From: Gracilaria gracilis
Taxonomy: Eukaryota; Rhodophyta; Florideophyceae; Gracilariales; Gracilariaceae
Direction: 5' to 3'
DNA: 64,000 nt
NCBI GenBank assembly: GCA_030374805.1
Contig: JARGSG010000230.1
Location: 62,001-126,000 of the forward strand
Shown one piece after another: positions 1 to 11,879 of this stretch. Position 1 is the first letter of the stretch; each line of letters begins with the position of its first letter. The notes under the pieces are model-generated. The model was given only the letters and a program-made list of their open reading frames with translations. It did no database searches and had not been told where the DNA came from. The position numbers and the translations under genes were made by a program.

Positions 1-180
1 TACCTTCTACTTCATCATGGCCGCCCAATGTTAGTTTACAGTGTACACAGTGCGTATATCGTAATTTAGAGCATACTGGCGCACCGTTTACAAAGATAAA
101 TTATGCTCATATCATCTATAGCACACTTGCACAACAATTATTAAGCAATACATATATAAATAAAGTTTCTGGCGGACTAA
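1..180 (+). repeat. AT-rich end of a dispersed repeat, copy 1
   Basis: This AT-rich stretch is diverged but clearly related to 24236-24420 on the same strand. Both share a near-identical core (gtttacaaag / ctttacaaag), a run ending in AATAAA-like sequence, and the junction word ggcggactaattt just before the palindromic repeats begin. The left limit lies outside the window. It is probably the flank or end of the repeat that carries the hairpin units at 206-835. No coding potential was seen. Confidence 0.6.
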
Positions 181-205
181 TTTGAGCCTTAGGCAGCTGG
201 CTGGG

Positions 206-835
206 GTGGCGTGGCGCTTCATCGGTGCACCAATGAAGTGCCACGCCACCCTGGTCCGCGGTCCCAACGCCCCGTATGTGGCAAACGTGTTATGTTGGCA
301 TACGTGGCACCACCAATGCGCCGTTTACAGCGGACCCGGGTGTCGTGGCGCTTCATCGGTGCACCGATGAAGCGCCACGCCAACCTGGACCGCTGTCCCG
401 AAAAGCATTTATTTGTTTTCAACTCATTAAGACGACAGCCTGGGACAGCGATTGGAGGTGTCATGGCGCTTCATCGGTGCAACGACGAAGCGCCATAACA
501 CCTTCGTCCGCTGTTACCAGCGCGTTGGAGGTGCCACGTGCGCCAGCACTTTACCTACATCATTCACGGCGCATGGACAGCGGGCCGGGATGCACCCCAG
601 CTTCATCGCTCATAGCCTGTTGGCTGTGCCACGTATACCAGCAACCATGCTTCATCACTTACAGTGCGTTCGGACAGCGGGGTGGTGTGTTGTGGTACTT
701 CATCGGTGCACCGATGAAGCCCCACGACACCTCCGTCCGCCGTCTCAGGCTGTGCTTAAAATTTTTTGGGACCGTGGACTGGGCGGGCATGGGCCATCGA
801 TGTACCGATGAAGAGCCACGCTACCTCGGTCCGCT
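206..835. repeat. Cluster of five long palindromic (hairpin) repeat units
   Basis: Five imperfect palindromes share the core cttcatcggtgcaccgatgaag and extend outward through ggcgc/gcgcc and (c)ggtccgctgtccc on the right, with its complement on the left. Units are centred near 228, 362, 474, 707 and 808. The best unit (331-398) would fold into a stem of about 30 bp. They are separated by 60-150 bp linkers, some AT-rich. Related units recur at 24427-24545 and 25480-25670. ORFs across this stretch are shadows of the palindromes. The type of element (foldback, MITE or satellite) is not determined. Confidence 0.8.
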
Positions 836-2170
836 GTTCAGGGGACCCGGCCAACAAGAAATGATGGAATTCTTTTTCGGCATGGATAGCGGTCTGAAGC
901 AGTACTGGGACTACATCGATGTGTCAATAGAGTTCTCTCTCGCTCCGGTCCACTTTGAGACTTTGCTGGTGTCTACTTCTGAGTATAGGCCGCGGGGTCG
1001 CCCACAGTGGGTCTTTATGAATTTTACGGGTTAGAATCCATAATAACTCCTTCCGCTGTCCAATTGACCTAGCAAAGTTGGTAGTATTTGATTGTCTTCT
1101 AGGTTCATGCTAACTCTTTTGCCGAACGAATTGAAGCCTGTGAATGAAAGAGTGGCACCATGAAAGTTCGGTGACATTCGCTTTGAGTGTGGGGTTTTGT
1201 ACACATAATAGTTGGATACTTAAACAGTAATTAGAGAGATTCGGTTATTCGCTACCTACCATGACTGAAAGTGCTGATTTGGTGATAAAAGAAACTTTTT
1301 CTGGGTACATTACAACATGTTGTACCCCTCACAATGATAATGCACCAGAGCCCACGAATATCTCAAATAAAGGAGGATCTGTAGACAATAAAAACAGTGT
1401 GTATGCTGGCAGACGTCGGAAAATGATTGTTAAAGGAGCTTTATGAAAGGTAGTACACGTAGTGAGAGTTTTAGATAATTTACAGACCGTAACAGGAAAA
1501 ATTTTTGCCACGTAGTGCAGTTGCCGTTGCACACTGTAATGCGTCCCTATGGGGTAGAGAGGCACCTACTTTGCAACTTTTCTTTTCTGCAATCCACTGA
1601 CAGTAGTGGGTAAGGGTCCGATCCACGAAATTAGTATTCCTCATCGACATCTAGATTCAAACGGTCGTTGAGTATATCTCTACTATGGGTTCACGGTGTT
1701 CGGACTCTTTTCACATTCCTCGATCGCCCCTGACGTTCCATACCTCCTAATTTTGTCACGACCGCTGGTACGTACGCCCACTTACAAGCTTCATTCCTAT
1801 TCCGACCGTACCATGCGACTACCGGCACGCTAGCCAACTAACCCACCAATCGGGTGTTTTGGAGTTGCGGGGATGGCGGTCGATTGTTTGAGGATGGAAT
1901 AACGGACGGAATGAAAGGATTGTCGAGCTGTATGTGAACGAAATACTATGGCGAATGCTTCCGTTCTGATTTCCTAGATTGCGACCAGCGTGATGAGCTT
2001 GAAAACGCTGAGGCGCAATTCACTGAGTGGATCAAAGCGGAAGGTGCTGTAGGAACCAAATCGTAAGATGAGGTTTAGAAGGGGGTTGGACTCCGGAAAG
2101 GGAGAGTATTTTGGAATCGCCAGGTTTCAATGGTTTGTTGCTTAGTTTTGCAAGATTCTTGGAGAGGCTA
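836..2170. other. Unassigned intergenic/repeat-derived sequence
   Basis: No ORF here resembles a known family. The longest ATG frame (1261-1446, 61 codons) has no recognisable motif. The right end borders the Plavaka-like element. The upstream part of the ParB-like gene, which a simple insertion of that element would leave on its left, is not present here. Confidence 0.5.
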
Positions 2171-4617
2171 GTAGCGATGAGGGAGAAATAATTTATGGAG
2201 AATTAACGCGGAGACTTGGAGCGGTTCTGGATTGCTACTCAGCAGCGTGCGAGCCGGAGGAGCCCATTTTTAGTCGTATAGATTTGGAACCGGGGAGACG
2301 GCCGGGATGGGACAGAAAGGGGAGAGGAGAGATGCTATAATGAATAAGAATGAGAAGAGTGGTTTTACGATGGAGGAGCGGACCGAGTTGAAGGAACGCC
2401 GGGACTTCTAGGGACGGGAAGCAGTCAGGAGTGACTCTGACTTGATTCTCTCGATGGCTGCGAGCTTGAAGAGCGTGGAGATGTCGAGGTGGAATTTATG
2501 GAGTGGTTCGAAGGGGAAGATGCTGCAAGGTCAGAGGAGAGGGGTGATGTTGAAGAGAGGGTAAGACTCGAATAGGGAGGATTATTTTGCGAGGGAAAGG
2601 GAGTGCAATGCTTTAACGACCTTTTCCTTGGTGTTTCGGGCGATTCTAGGCTTTCTGGCGAGGTGAGCCTTCTCAGCATCTTGGAAGAGGGCAGAGTGTG
2701 ATTTGCGGGCGGCGAGAGTCTGGGTTTCGGATCGAAGAAGAGGAATGGAATTCGTAGATTGAGCTCGGAGCGGGGGACGGTACATAAGTGGCATGGATGC
2801 TGGGGGCGGGTGTCGTTGGAGAAGCCGAGTATGTCCTTTGCTTCTGGGATGCCTGCGCAGTAGCTGGCGATGATTGGGGGTCAATGGCAGAGCACGTCAT
2901 TAGCGTCACAAAAGGGGACGCCAATAAGGCAGCAGTAGAGAACAGGGTCGAGGAGGTTGGAGATGGCAGGCTGGATGGGTTGCAGTTTGGTAGAGCGGGA
3001 GATGCTGGAAAAGGTTTGGGGGATTTTATCGGGGTCTTGAAAACCGGTGACCAGATTGAAAGAGAGCTGCAGGTATCCAAGAAAGGTGAGGGTGCCGGTG
3101 ACACATTTGGGACGCAACAAATCGGAGGAGTGGAGGAGGGTGATGTGAAGGGGGTGGAAGATGCCGGAAGAGGATTTGAAAGAGGTGGAGGACTTGTCGG
3201 AGTATACTTGGACGAAGCCGATGAAGGAGCCGACACCGGTGTTCTCAGAGGTTTGCCCGATGCAAGAGTTGTTGGGGTACTGCATGATTGCGAGCTTGAG
3301 GGCTGGGACAGCTTCTTTCCGAGAGAGTAAGCCATGGGGTGAGCGAAAGCAGGAGAGCCGGAGGAGGTTGTATGGTGGACGTGGTGGAAGAAGGTGTTGT
3401 CGGAGTGTGCGAGTGCGAGTTGTCTTTTAAGGATTTGAATAGCATCCTTTCGTAAGGTAGTGGCTGTGAAGGGGTGCTGTGGGTCGTATGGGGTGGTGGG
3501 GGTGAAACCGATGTTGCTGACTCGTTGTTGGAAGTGGTCTGTTTGACGTTTGAGACACTGAGAGGCGGAGGAGACGGTGTTGTGGAAGGCTGACTTGGAG
3601 AAGGTGGGGTCTTGGAGGAGAGAGATGAGTTCTTCTGCCTCGCGGTGGCCGAGGGTGGAAGCGATGAAAGAGATGTAGAGGACCATTCGTTCGAGGTGAG
3701 GGTTGTTGAGGAGAAGGAAGGAGGGGGGCGGTGGAGGAGGTGGGGAGGGGGAGAGGGAGCAGATGGGGGTGCCTACGATATGGTAGGCGTCTTGGGTGTG
3801 GACGGAGAGAGAGCTGTTGCTGGTGGTAAGAGTCGTCGTCGGCGATGGGGACGTTATCGGAAGGGCGATTGGAGAGAGGAGGGGGGGTGGTGGTGGGAGT
3901 AGGGGGGTGGACTTGTGACGCTTTGTGCGTGGGGGGAAGTGAGGAACGTTGCCGGCGGGGGAGACGAAACGCTTGTTGGCGGTGAGACGGCTGGGGTATC
4001 TTCTTTGTTGCCTTTGCATGGCGGGGATGGTGCGAGCGAAGAAGGAGCAGCCTTCAAAGCAGCAATTAGGCATGGCGGGGGGCGGTGTGGGGGTGTTGGG
4101 GGAGAGGGGGGTACGTAGTGGTGGGGAACGTAATATGGCGCACGGAGGGTGGGACGGAGTGATGGGGGAGGTGGCACGTGATGCGAAGGCGTTTCAAAAG
4201 TGAGAGAATAAACGGCCAATATCTGATATGAGAGTTGTTGAATAGATGTCTGTATATCTATAGAGAGTTCCTATTCGAAGGGTTTGTATTCTTCCAATCG
4301 TAATCCATAAGTAGCTTTCTATGTCTATATATCCTTATTCGCCGCCGTATAGTTCTAAATATGTGCCACTTACACACTTACATTGGGTTCGGAAACTAGC
4401 GTCAACGGAAGTAACATGCTAGTTTGTCTTCCATCCAAACTAGCAATGATGGAAATAATCGTGAATGATTCTTTCCACACAAACTAGCACAAAGGAGTGA
4501 AAATGTGGAAATATTTTGGGAAATTAAGCACATCCAAATTTGGATAAATTCACCGGTTTTTCGATCATTTTAATTCGGTCATTTTTGACACCAAAACTAG
4601 CATTCCGATAACACCGA
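2171..4617 (-). mobile_element. Plavaka/CACTA-like DNA transposon, internally deleted copy
   Basis: This copy aligns with 32088-36178. Both share gagggagaaataatttatgg-type sequence near the left edge and the same roughly 380 bp right end, finishing in gcattccgataacaccga. Compared with the second copy, about 1.6 kb is missing (counterpart of roughly 32295-33905), joining tgagaagagtgg to sequence just before gttgaaggaacg. The right ends diverge after ...aacaccg(a), so that boundary is well placed near 4616. On the right, sequence continues directly into the ParB-like gene. Terminal inverted repeats were not resolved. The left edge is approximate. Confidence 0.65.
2420..4073 (-). pseudogene. Plavaka-type transposase, broken and deleted copy
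   Basis: The minus-strand frame starts MPNCCFEGCSFF at 4073. A C-x3-C...H/Q...C/Y zinc-finger-like segment is followed by proline/serine-rich sequence, then ERMVLYISFIASTLGH and DNTFFHHVHHT. A frameshift near 3290 moves the conserved segment GFVQVYSDKSSTSF and HPLHITLL into another frame; this is the YSD...HP-hit-l region of Plavaka transposases. Further right the segment RKPRIARNTKEK is kept, but the catalytic C-terminal part present in the 32 kb copy is deleted. Family assignment rests on recognised motif order. No functional product is expected. Confidence 0.6.
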
Positions 4618-6345
4618 TGAAGGCTATCACAATGAACGAGGTACTAGGACTTGGCAATCTTCTGAACGAGATGAGTTCGAATGTGCTCAAGATGTCGTTT
4701 GCAGACAAAATTCATAGCACGGTATCTTTTGTGCAGAACGTCCTGGACGAGTCACATGTGGATGTAAAGAGCATTACTTCGAAGCAGTTAGCTGGTGCTT
4801 TGAAGAGAAGTGAGGCTATCAGAGACTACAGCGTGCGTCACTTGACTCGTTACGCGACATTGGCTTCAAAGTTTGTGGAATGTGAGGGGCTTTTGGAGTT
4901 CTTTGAGAAGGTGTGTGAGGAAGGTCCAGCCCTGACGTTGACGCATGTCTCGAGTGACCTCCTGATTGGTCTCACCGATGGTCAGTTTCGATTTGTCGTA
5001 CGTTGCTTGTAATGGCATTTGGAACTGAGGTTGTCTTCTTCTACGAGAACCGGTCGTTTTGAAGACATGAAGAAGCACTTCTTTCAATGTGACATAAGTA
5101 TATATAACCTATGTAATCTCACTGGGAAGAAGAAGAAGATTAGGTTTGAAGAAGTATTGCAGACAGTATTCAACTTAGGAAGCAAAAATGTGTCTGTGAT
5201 GGAATATCAGGGTATGCTGACAGGAAAAATGGAACTTGGCGGTGCGAGGCGTTTATGGGACGGGATGGTTTCTAGAAGGGGGAAGACCGCGGGTAACAAG
5301 CTTCAAGAAGTTTTCAAAGTATCGCTTCAAACTTCAGAGGAGGTGAAGGAGGTGGGGGAGGAGGTGGTTGAAGTTGTGGGTGTCGGTGATGGTACGTCAA
5401 CCGCAGCACCTAATGAGGCAGAAGAAGCTCCCATGTTGTTGGAAACTTCCATGCAGGGGGAAGACCCTGAAGCAGAGCCATCATGGTTGAGGTGGAGTAC
5501 GCGGAAAAAAATTGCTCCGGGCCGGCTGAAAGAGGATTGGGTTAGCAAAGCTGGGAGCAAGAAGAAGAAGAAGAAGAAGAAGAAGAGGTTAATTGATCTT
5601 ACTGACGATGAGGATGAGGTAGAAATCCAACCTGCTCCGAAAAAGATGAAGAAGGGCACCGTGAAGACCCCTTCTGGAGATATAAGTGAAGACCCCTTCT
5701 GGAGATATAAGTGAAGACCCCTTCTGGAGATATACCAATGGAGTTTGTTACTTTATTCAGGAATATGACGAAGACGGCATTGAAGAAGTTCTTTAAAGAA
5801 CAGAAAATAAATTCGGTGTCGTCGAGCAAGGATGAAAGTGGTGGCAGTGAGAACGATGGTAGGTTCGTTCAGGACGAGGAAGAAGGGGTGGGGGAAGGAA
5901 CAATGCGTGGATTTGAAGATAGGAATCCCGAGAAACCACCGAAAGAGATGAGTAGGGCAGGTGAGTGGGCTCATAGATCGGATATGTCATGGACGAGTCT
6001 TGTAAATGCGCTACCGAGTGAGTGACCGGAAGGGAAGATGATGTTGAGAAAGCAGACATTGTTGGATGCGAGGTTTGCGCAAACTGAATCGGCTCTTCAC
6101 CTTTGTACGAACAGTACGGGGAAGAAAGAGATTCATGCGCCGGAGACAGGAAGGCGTGTGCTATATCTAGGGGAGGAATGCCCAAGGCAGGTGTTGCACA
6201 CTGATTTTAGATGGTTACCGAATGTGGAGAAAGATAAGGGAGATATCCCAGGGTTCTTCGTGATGGCTTCTGGGGGGGTTCGTGATATGGGTTTGTGAGA
6301 GTTCACACAACATGTATGTGACTGATGACAAGAGTTTGAGGGGGT
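4617..6345 (+). pseudogene. ParB-like/dioxygenase element gene, truncated copy 1
   Basis: This is a direct homologue of 20500-23000 on the opposite strand. The first shared words are ITMNEVLGLGNLLNEMSS and the last MYVTDDKSLRGL. Frames run 4617-5012, 5019-5714, 5711-6025 and 6038-6298, separated by a stop (5010-5012), a 50 bp slippage insertion, a deletion of about 0.4-0.7 kb relative to copy 2, and a frameshift near 6285. The middle part is lysine-rich with nuclear-localisation-like KKKK runs and acidic DDEDEVE stretches. The first dioxygenase motif HTDF is present, but the second metal-binding histidine region is cut off at about 6345. The ParB-like N-terminus is missing because the Plavaka-like element abuts it. 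Confidence 0.75.
5661..5735. repeat. 25 bp tandem triplication inside the element gene
   Basis: Three near-perfect copies of gtgaagaccccttctggaga plus tataa/c start at 5661, 5686 and 5711 (period 25). Copy 2 of the gene has a single unit (VKTPSGDI). The net gain of 50 bp shifts the reading frame, so replication slippage is a visible cause of inactivation here. Confidence 0.95.
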
Positions 6346-9260
6346 TATACTTCACATGGCCTCGATATTGTTCAACTGTAGCAAGAGAATTACCACGACT
6401 CCCGGTATACTCAGAAGAGGTTCTGAAAGGAAATGGGCAGGTATCCCAACGCGAAACACACGATTATGGACTGAACCAATGAACCTTCTCGGCCACGTAA
6501 GCGAAGGTGGGAAACTCGTAGGGAACTAGTTTCCCAAATAGCTTATAACAGTGATGAGAATGCCAATACTGAGCTTGAAGGAGAAGATGTGGACGCAATC
6601 GTTCATGCAGAAAAGCGAAAATGTCGATGGGAAGTCAGGGCCCGTACTCAAAAGGTATAAATCCATGATGTTCAACCACATTGTGAGCAAAATAAATTTG
6701 ATCCAGTGGAGAGAGAAGAGCAGGGCCCGAGTCAGGTAATTGCATTAGAGTCCTCTGACTTTGATTCAAATACGAATAACCTCCGTGTGCAGTCTCCGCA
6801 TGTGGTGGAAACCGTGGAAGAAATTGGAAGCCCAGGGTTGAATGATAGTAGTATATAGCAAAAAAGAAATTTTTCTTCAAGTTCGAACGCCTCGGATGAC
6901 AATGATCACGTTAGTCTAACAACCTCCAGTAAATTAGAGTACATGGGCTTTGCCGCGCGCTCAGAACCTAACTCATCAGACGTTGAGATGGAGTACTCCA
7001 CAACACGCAATGCGTTTTTCCGACTGAACGGCTTCTGGTACACTGCAGAGTTGTCGACTGTGTTGCAGAGCACGATACAAATACTGATGAGCGTACAACC
7101 ACTCAATTCTTCAATGTCATACAGATCACTCATTGCGTATGCGGTTGGTGAGTCAATGCTTACAACTTCCTTTGTATCCATGTGTGCAAAACACCATGTA
7201 GCATCATCAGGTCCACTCCGAAGCTCGACTTCTTGCCCTGTCTGTGGATGTTCTCTGAATGGGAAAGGAAGTAAGAAGTTCTGGTTCTTGAAACCCTCGA
7301 AAGCTCTTGGAGCACTATTGCGAGCAAAGGAGTCTTTTCATCAGATGATCAATGGATACAAACGGGCCAGAAATAGCGTACTTGACCGAGAAAAACGAGG
7401 AGCTGAGCACGATTTCTACGACCGGAACATGTTTCACAGAAGGTTTTCTGAGGTTATACAGATGCAAGAAAACGATGGCGAAGAAGAAATCTTCGCCTTT
7501 TTTTCCATATCCACAGATGGATTTATATGTTCGCGAAACAGAGGACGGTATCCACATTCCACCTGGCCTGTCGTTTGCAACATTCTTAATTACGACCGTA
7601 AAGAAAGGAGCCGAGCTGCAAATTGCCTCATACTTTCGGTGATACCTGGTGACCACTCCAACGAATACTTTGACACATTTCTGGATCCTCTGTTCGCCGA
7701 CCTGCGTGAACTCGAACTTGGCATTCCGATTCTTTGCTTCGACACAAATTTTCGTACACTGGAGGCGTTTGTCGTGTTCTTCACGGTCGATTGGACGGCA
7801 GCAATCAAAGTATTAGTTTACGTGGGCCACATGGGCAGGATGTTCTGCCAATTCTGCCACAAAACCCAAATCCTATGTGCCAGAATGTGGAATCTCAAGC
7901 GCTGTTCCTGAAATTCAGAACTCTCTTATAAGTAGGTAGAAAACTAGAGGCAAGGATTCCAGATTCGTGTTCGTAACGAGCATAGAATGTGCATCTCCTC
8001 GCAGTAGCGCTGGCATTATTTTCACATGGGGTAGACTTTCTAAGGACACATGTACAGATGACGAGAAGAGGAACATAATAAAAACGACTGGAATCAAGAA
8101 GGCCTCGTGTTTCAAAAGCCTTTTCTTGGAGTGTTAGTACGCCTGCCCTTACGACATTATGCATCTTGTGCTTTTGGGGTGGACCAAGCACGTGTTAAAA
8201 CTGCTTTGTGGAGCTCATTCACGACACGAGAACTTAAGCAACATCCCCAAGTATTGCATCAATGCAGAAACGATTCAAAGAATAGACTCGTATATCGATT
8301 CATGCAGTAATGGTGTCCCAATGGTATGGGGTAGAATTTCCATGGTGTTGAATGACCTAAAAAATATCAAAGTTGAAGATTTGAAGCGCCATGCAGAGAT
8401 GTACTTGCTACCATTTCTGCACCACGCAAAAGTAGAAAAACAAATACTCAGGCTTTGCAGGTTGACATCGCGAATGGTTAGCATCTCCTTTGGTTTCAAT
8501 TGTGATAGACATGCGTCGCAAGAACTGAAGCGCATCGTGGAGGATCTCTATCTCAACTTCATCCAATGCTTTGTATTAAGTCCCGCACATTCGTACGTGT
8601 TGACACCATCAACGCATGCCATGCTTCATCTCCCAGACTTGTTACACGAATGTGGTCCGCTTCCATTTACATCACAGTTTCTCGTGCGGAGGCTTTTAGA
8701 AGAGATTGGAAATCGCTTGACAGCCCGATCGAACATATCAACACACCTATTCTTAAAAAATCATAAGCTTTTAGCACTTCGTGTGATGAACCAAGGATCC
8801 GCACCAAAGATCTTAAACGAAAGGAAAATTGTGATTGTGTTTTAGAGCATGTCGGGCATGGAAAGTGCAGAGCGGGAACCAGAATTGAACACTAGGGGAA
8901 TATGCATTGGACGGGTAAATGCTTGCGAACTTACCTTGGCGCAGCAAGCGGCGGTGAACCGTTTTGTATCCGATACATATCCTTCATATGTTCTCTTTTT
9001 TCAGATTTGCGGAATGAGAGAGTTTGAACTCGCAAAAATTGATGTATAGATAGCATTGAGTTCTGCTGTTTTCAACAACACAGATTCCTCGGAAAGGCAA
9101 TCTCTTGCATCGGTGCGTGGAAATGATATACGAAACCGCCCAAAACTAGATTTGTACTACGGCGAAGTTCGGAGGCGAATGGATTACATCTTCCATGGAA
9201 ACAGAACTTTCAAACTGTCGAACAGGCATTTACAGACGTCTGGTTGCAGTATAAGATGAC
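6346..9260 (+). pseudogene. tnp2-type CACTA/EnSpm transposase relic
   Basis: The frame 6943-7911 contains STDGF, YPHSTWPVVCNI and LILSVIPGDHSNEYFDTFLDPL. These match the D-G-f...W-p-i...n-L-p...l-gvipGp...d-f-l-pl pattern of the tnp2 transposase family. After a frameshift (about 7911-8159) comes MHLVLLGWTKHVLKLL, the DxMHL-v-lGv-k-ll motif. HLPDLLHECGPLPFTSQF follows (H-l-d-d-i...GPL-f-s-f-fER region), running to 8845. Frames 8849-9049 and 9056-9259 look like its decayed C-terminus. An acidic/serine-rich leader (about 6550-6940) has stops. It abuts the truncated ParB-like gene at about 6345, so this element or a deletion removed that gene's end. Confidence 0.7.
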
Positions 9261-10875
9261 TCTCAATACTCAACTCGACATTGTGTATGCAGAAAGCCGT
9301 AAAAGTTGTGAAACCACCACCGAGTCCGTATCATGCATACAACGAATGGTTGGTCTTTTTGCAATGCCGGGTCGTCGGTATTATCTGGATAAGGAGAGGT
9401 TCAACGGCATTGGACGGGGTCCTGTAACACTACAGGGAGTCAGTCGCGTGATATCTCATTGCCGACTGGAATGCAGCCATAGGCAGAAACAAATGGTTGC
9501 TGCTGAGATGGGATTCCATGCGAGTGGAATTGAAACAGGTAGAGATCATCGATACAGTTCGTGACGACGTGGTAGCAAACAACGAAGGGAAGAGTCGTCA
9601 TTAGCCGCAAACCACGAAAAAACCAGGAAGGCCACATATGTCTCGGAGTGCCCTGTGAAATGCCGTGACCGGCGACTCCCCTGTGTGAAATTGACGCTTA
9701 TGAACGAAGTAATGTGCGGGTGGCTTCGTCCATTGATTGGGTGCTGTATTTTTGTACGTAAGCGATTCCAGCCATCTCGAAAGGGTAGCAATGAGAAACT
9801 TGACGCAGCGGCGGTGGCAAAATTTAAAGTTCGAAAAGTAATTACAGCAGGTCGTTAGAGGTATTGGGTGGAAAGATGTACATAGAGCGAGGCCAGCTGG
9901 CAGCTGAAAGATAGAAACTGGTTGCACCTGACTATTTGGCGGGCCTGGCTGTGCATTGCATCGCAGAGTCCGATTGCAGAGCGGTTGCTGGCTTGCGACG
10001 GGACCTCAGTTGAAAATCGTGGTTCAATTCATAAAATCCACGCGAAATATTCCCCCCAGTGGATTAAGTTGTGTTGATGTTGCCGCTGTGAGTAGCTTAG
10101 TATCCTGATTCTCGTATTGCTCGACAAGGGAGAGCCAGGGCCACAACAACACCCTTTAATCGATGGAACTGCAATGACGCTCTTGTTGCAGTTGGATATG
10201 ATGCTAATGCCGCTGAAAGCACAATTCATTCTGTATATCACCATGGCAGAGCCACTAAAAGCCGGATCGATAGGGGCAACACGTAGTCTTATTTCTCAGA
10301 GAGTGCAAGGGTAGTCCATGAGCCGCCTTCCAGCGAAAGTGTGCGTTTCGTAGAATGGGAAAATGACCAGTGCTGCTTGTGCAGCACTAGATGCCCTCGG
10401 ATTCCGATGTTTGGAAACATCTATCCCATCGTGGAGGGCAAGGTAGTTGAATTCTGACCACCTGGTTGACCGTGAACCTATTTCAACATATTAAATTGAT
10501 TGGTCGCATGGTGGACAGGACATGTTCAATATGCGGAATATAATTGGCTGAAAGGGAGACAGTATGGGTTCCTTACAGGTTCATACCTTCCACTTCTGCA
10601 GCCGTTGTTATGAAGCAGCAGTGCTAACCTTACAAAGAACAATTTGGAGATATTTTGCTCCATTTTGACACCGGGGAAGATTGTCTTCAAGACTTCAACT
10701 ATTCACATTCTCCCATTTTTATAGCACTAGTTGCGTAAGGGATTCGGAATAATCGTGATGGATGTGGATGGAGGAGACAACTCCAGCGAAGGTGATATTT
10801 TGTCAGCGAGGCGGCGGTTGCTGGGCCTTCTTCAGTGACTGAGAATGTTCCCCCCCCCCCTTCCAAGCAGCAGCT
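9261..10875. other. Unassigned, probably transposon-derived
   Basis: Only short frames are present (for example 9244-9564). None matches a family I recognise. A poly-C run (10851-10861) is the only notable simple sequence. The stretch may be the continuation of the tnp2-type element to its left. Confidence 0.4.
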
Positions 10876-11406
10876 GTGGCATCGATGGTGCCAAAGGTCT
10901 CGAAGTTGATAGAAGTGGTTCAAAGAGAAGAGCCTGGATCTCTTCAGAGTGCAGTTGAGCACTTTCATGGTCCACCGGTGCCCGCATCGTCATGGAAATT
11001 GTTGACGCAAAAGCGATATATAGCCATAGCTTCTCGATCAGGTGTTTTCATACCAAGCCCAAGTGGCTGGTCAAATACAAAGGAGGCAGTGAAGAAGAGA
11101 AAATATAGGAGTAAAGTTGAAAACAGAAACCATGAGCGAGCACAGGCACGGAAACGATACTGGCTTAATCGAGGATCCAAGACGAAGGAGCTATCCGCCA
11201 ATAGGAGCAGTAGATTAATACCAGTCAATCCTGATGATGAGGGGCCGGTGCATCTCTCCAGCTCTACTATGTGCGACGGTACTGTGATATCCACAAAGAT
11301 AACGAGCGTTTACCATATTCATCGCTGGTTCCATCAGTGGGCTGGGAGACAAACAGGAGAAATTCACGGTGGTGTAGTTTACGCTGTTGGCAGAGATCCT
11401 GTTTGA
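10876..11406 (+). CDS. Hypothetical basic ORF (possibly transposon fragment)
   Basis: This 176-codon ORF has a basic middle (KKRKYRSKVENRNHERAQARKRYW) and no recognised domain. It is followed in frame by a stop and then a similar-looking frame with more stops up to about 11620. It lies between a CACTA relic and the gene-fragment pair, so I regard it as an element fragment rather than a host gene. No function is proposed. Confidence 0.25.
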   Translation: MASMVPKVSKLIEVVQREEPGSLQSAVEHFHGPPVPASSWKLLTQKRYIAIASRSGVFIPSPSGWSNTKEAVKKRKYRSKVENRNHERAQARKRYWLNRGSKTKELSANRSSRLIPVNPDDEGPVHLSSSTMCDGTVISTKITSVYHIHRWFHQWAGRQTGEIHGGVVYAVGRDPV

Positions 11407-11639
11407 GGTGACCGACTTTTAGAAGTTGTGTTATCCGATGAAGAAATGGGTCCTGGAGAAGGCACTCACGTGGAAGTGCAAAACATAGAAAAAGAAGACC
11501 TACATGCCAAAGATTCGACTGCGGTGTAAAGCGTATATCGAATAGAAAGAAAATGGAGCTGGTTATGTGGTAATTCTAGGCTCCAAACAAGGGGTGTGGT
11601 GGAGCGGTCCATTAGGTGTTACTCACGCAGACGCAGCGC

Positions 11640-11750
11640 TCTTGAATGGTAGTTTCTGGGAGACGTAGAGGGGTTGTTCCTTGGGGTAATCACATGAAGT
11701 AGGGTTTGGTGACTGCGTGGACTGTGGCGCCGCTAACTTCAAATTACATG
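11640..11750 (+). pseudogene. Protoporphyrinogen oxidase C-terminal fragment, copy 1
   Basis: DNA-level similarity to 18560-18680 is clear (ttgttccttgggg-taat, ggtgactg-gtg, gctaa-tt-caaa-tac). Copy 2 reads FLGGNYVHGMACGDC, the C-terminal FAD-contacting L-GGNYv-G-a-G-C motif of plant-type protoporphyrinogen oxidase. This copy is too decayed to translate well and has lost everything upstream of about 11640. It stands tail-to-tail with the CNX2 relic. Confidence 0.6.
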
Positions 11751-11879
11751 AATTGGTTGCCAGGCGTGAACAAGTAGCATGTTAAGCGGGCATGAAACCA
11801 ACCCTTACGAGTGCGGAAAGGCATAAAGTTTCAGATTGGGCAGTTATGATAATACTTGACGCCTTGTGAGACTCAGCCT

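Noticed and set aside
276-1034. 252-codon ORF across the palindromes
   Set aside because: Repeats the palindrome translation (CTDEAPRH...) and has no protein character; the sequence is better explained as hairpin repeats.
2171-4617. Helitron end, because the right end complement begins with TC
   Set aside because: The coding region is a DDE-type Plavaka-like transposase, and the second copy lacks the expected T next to the end.
1-6345. Palindromes as a fixed part of the ParB-like element
   Set aside because: At 1-835 and 24236-25670 the repeat has the same orientation while the neighbouring ParB-like genes have opposite orientations, so a fixed arrangement is not supported here.
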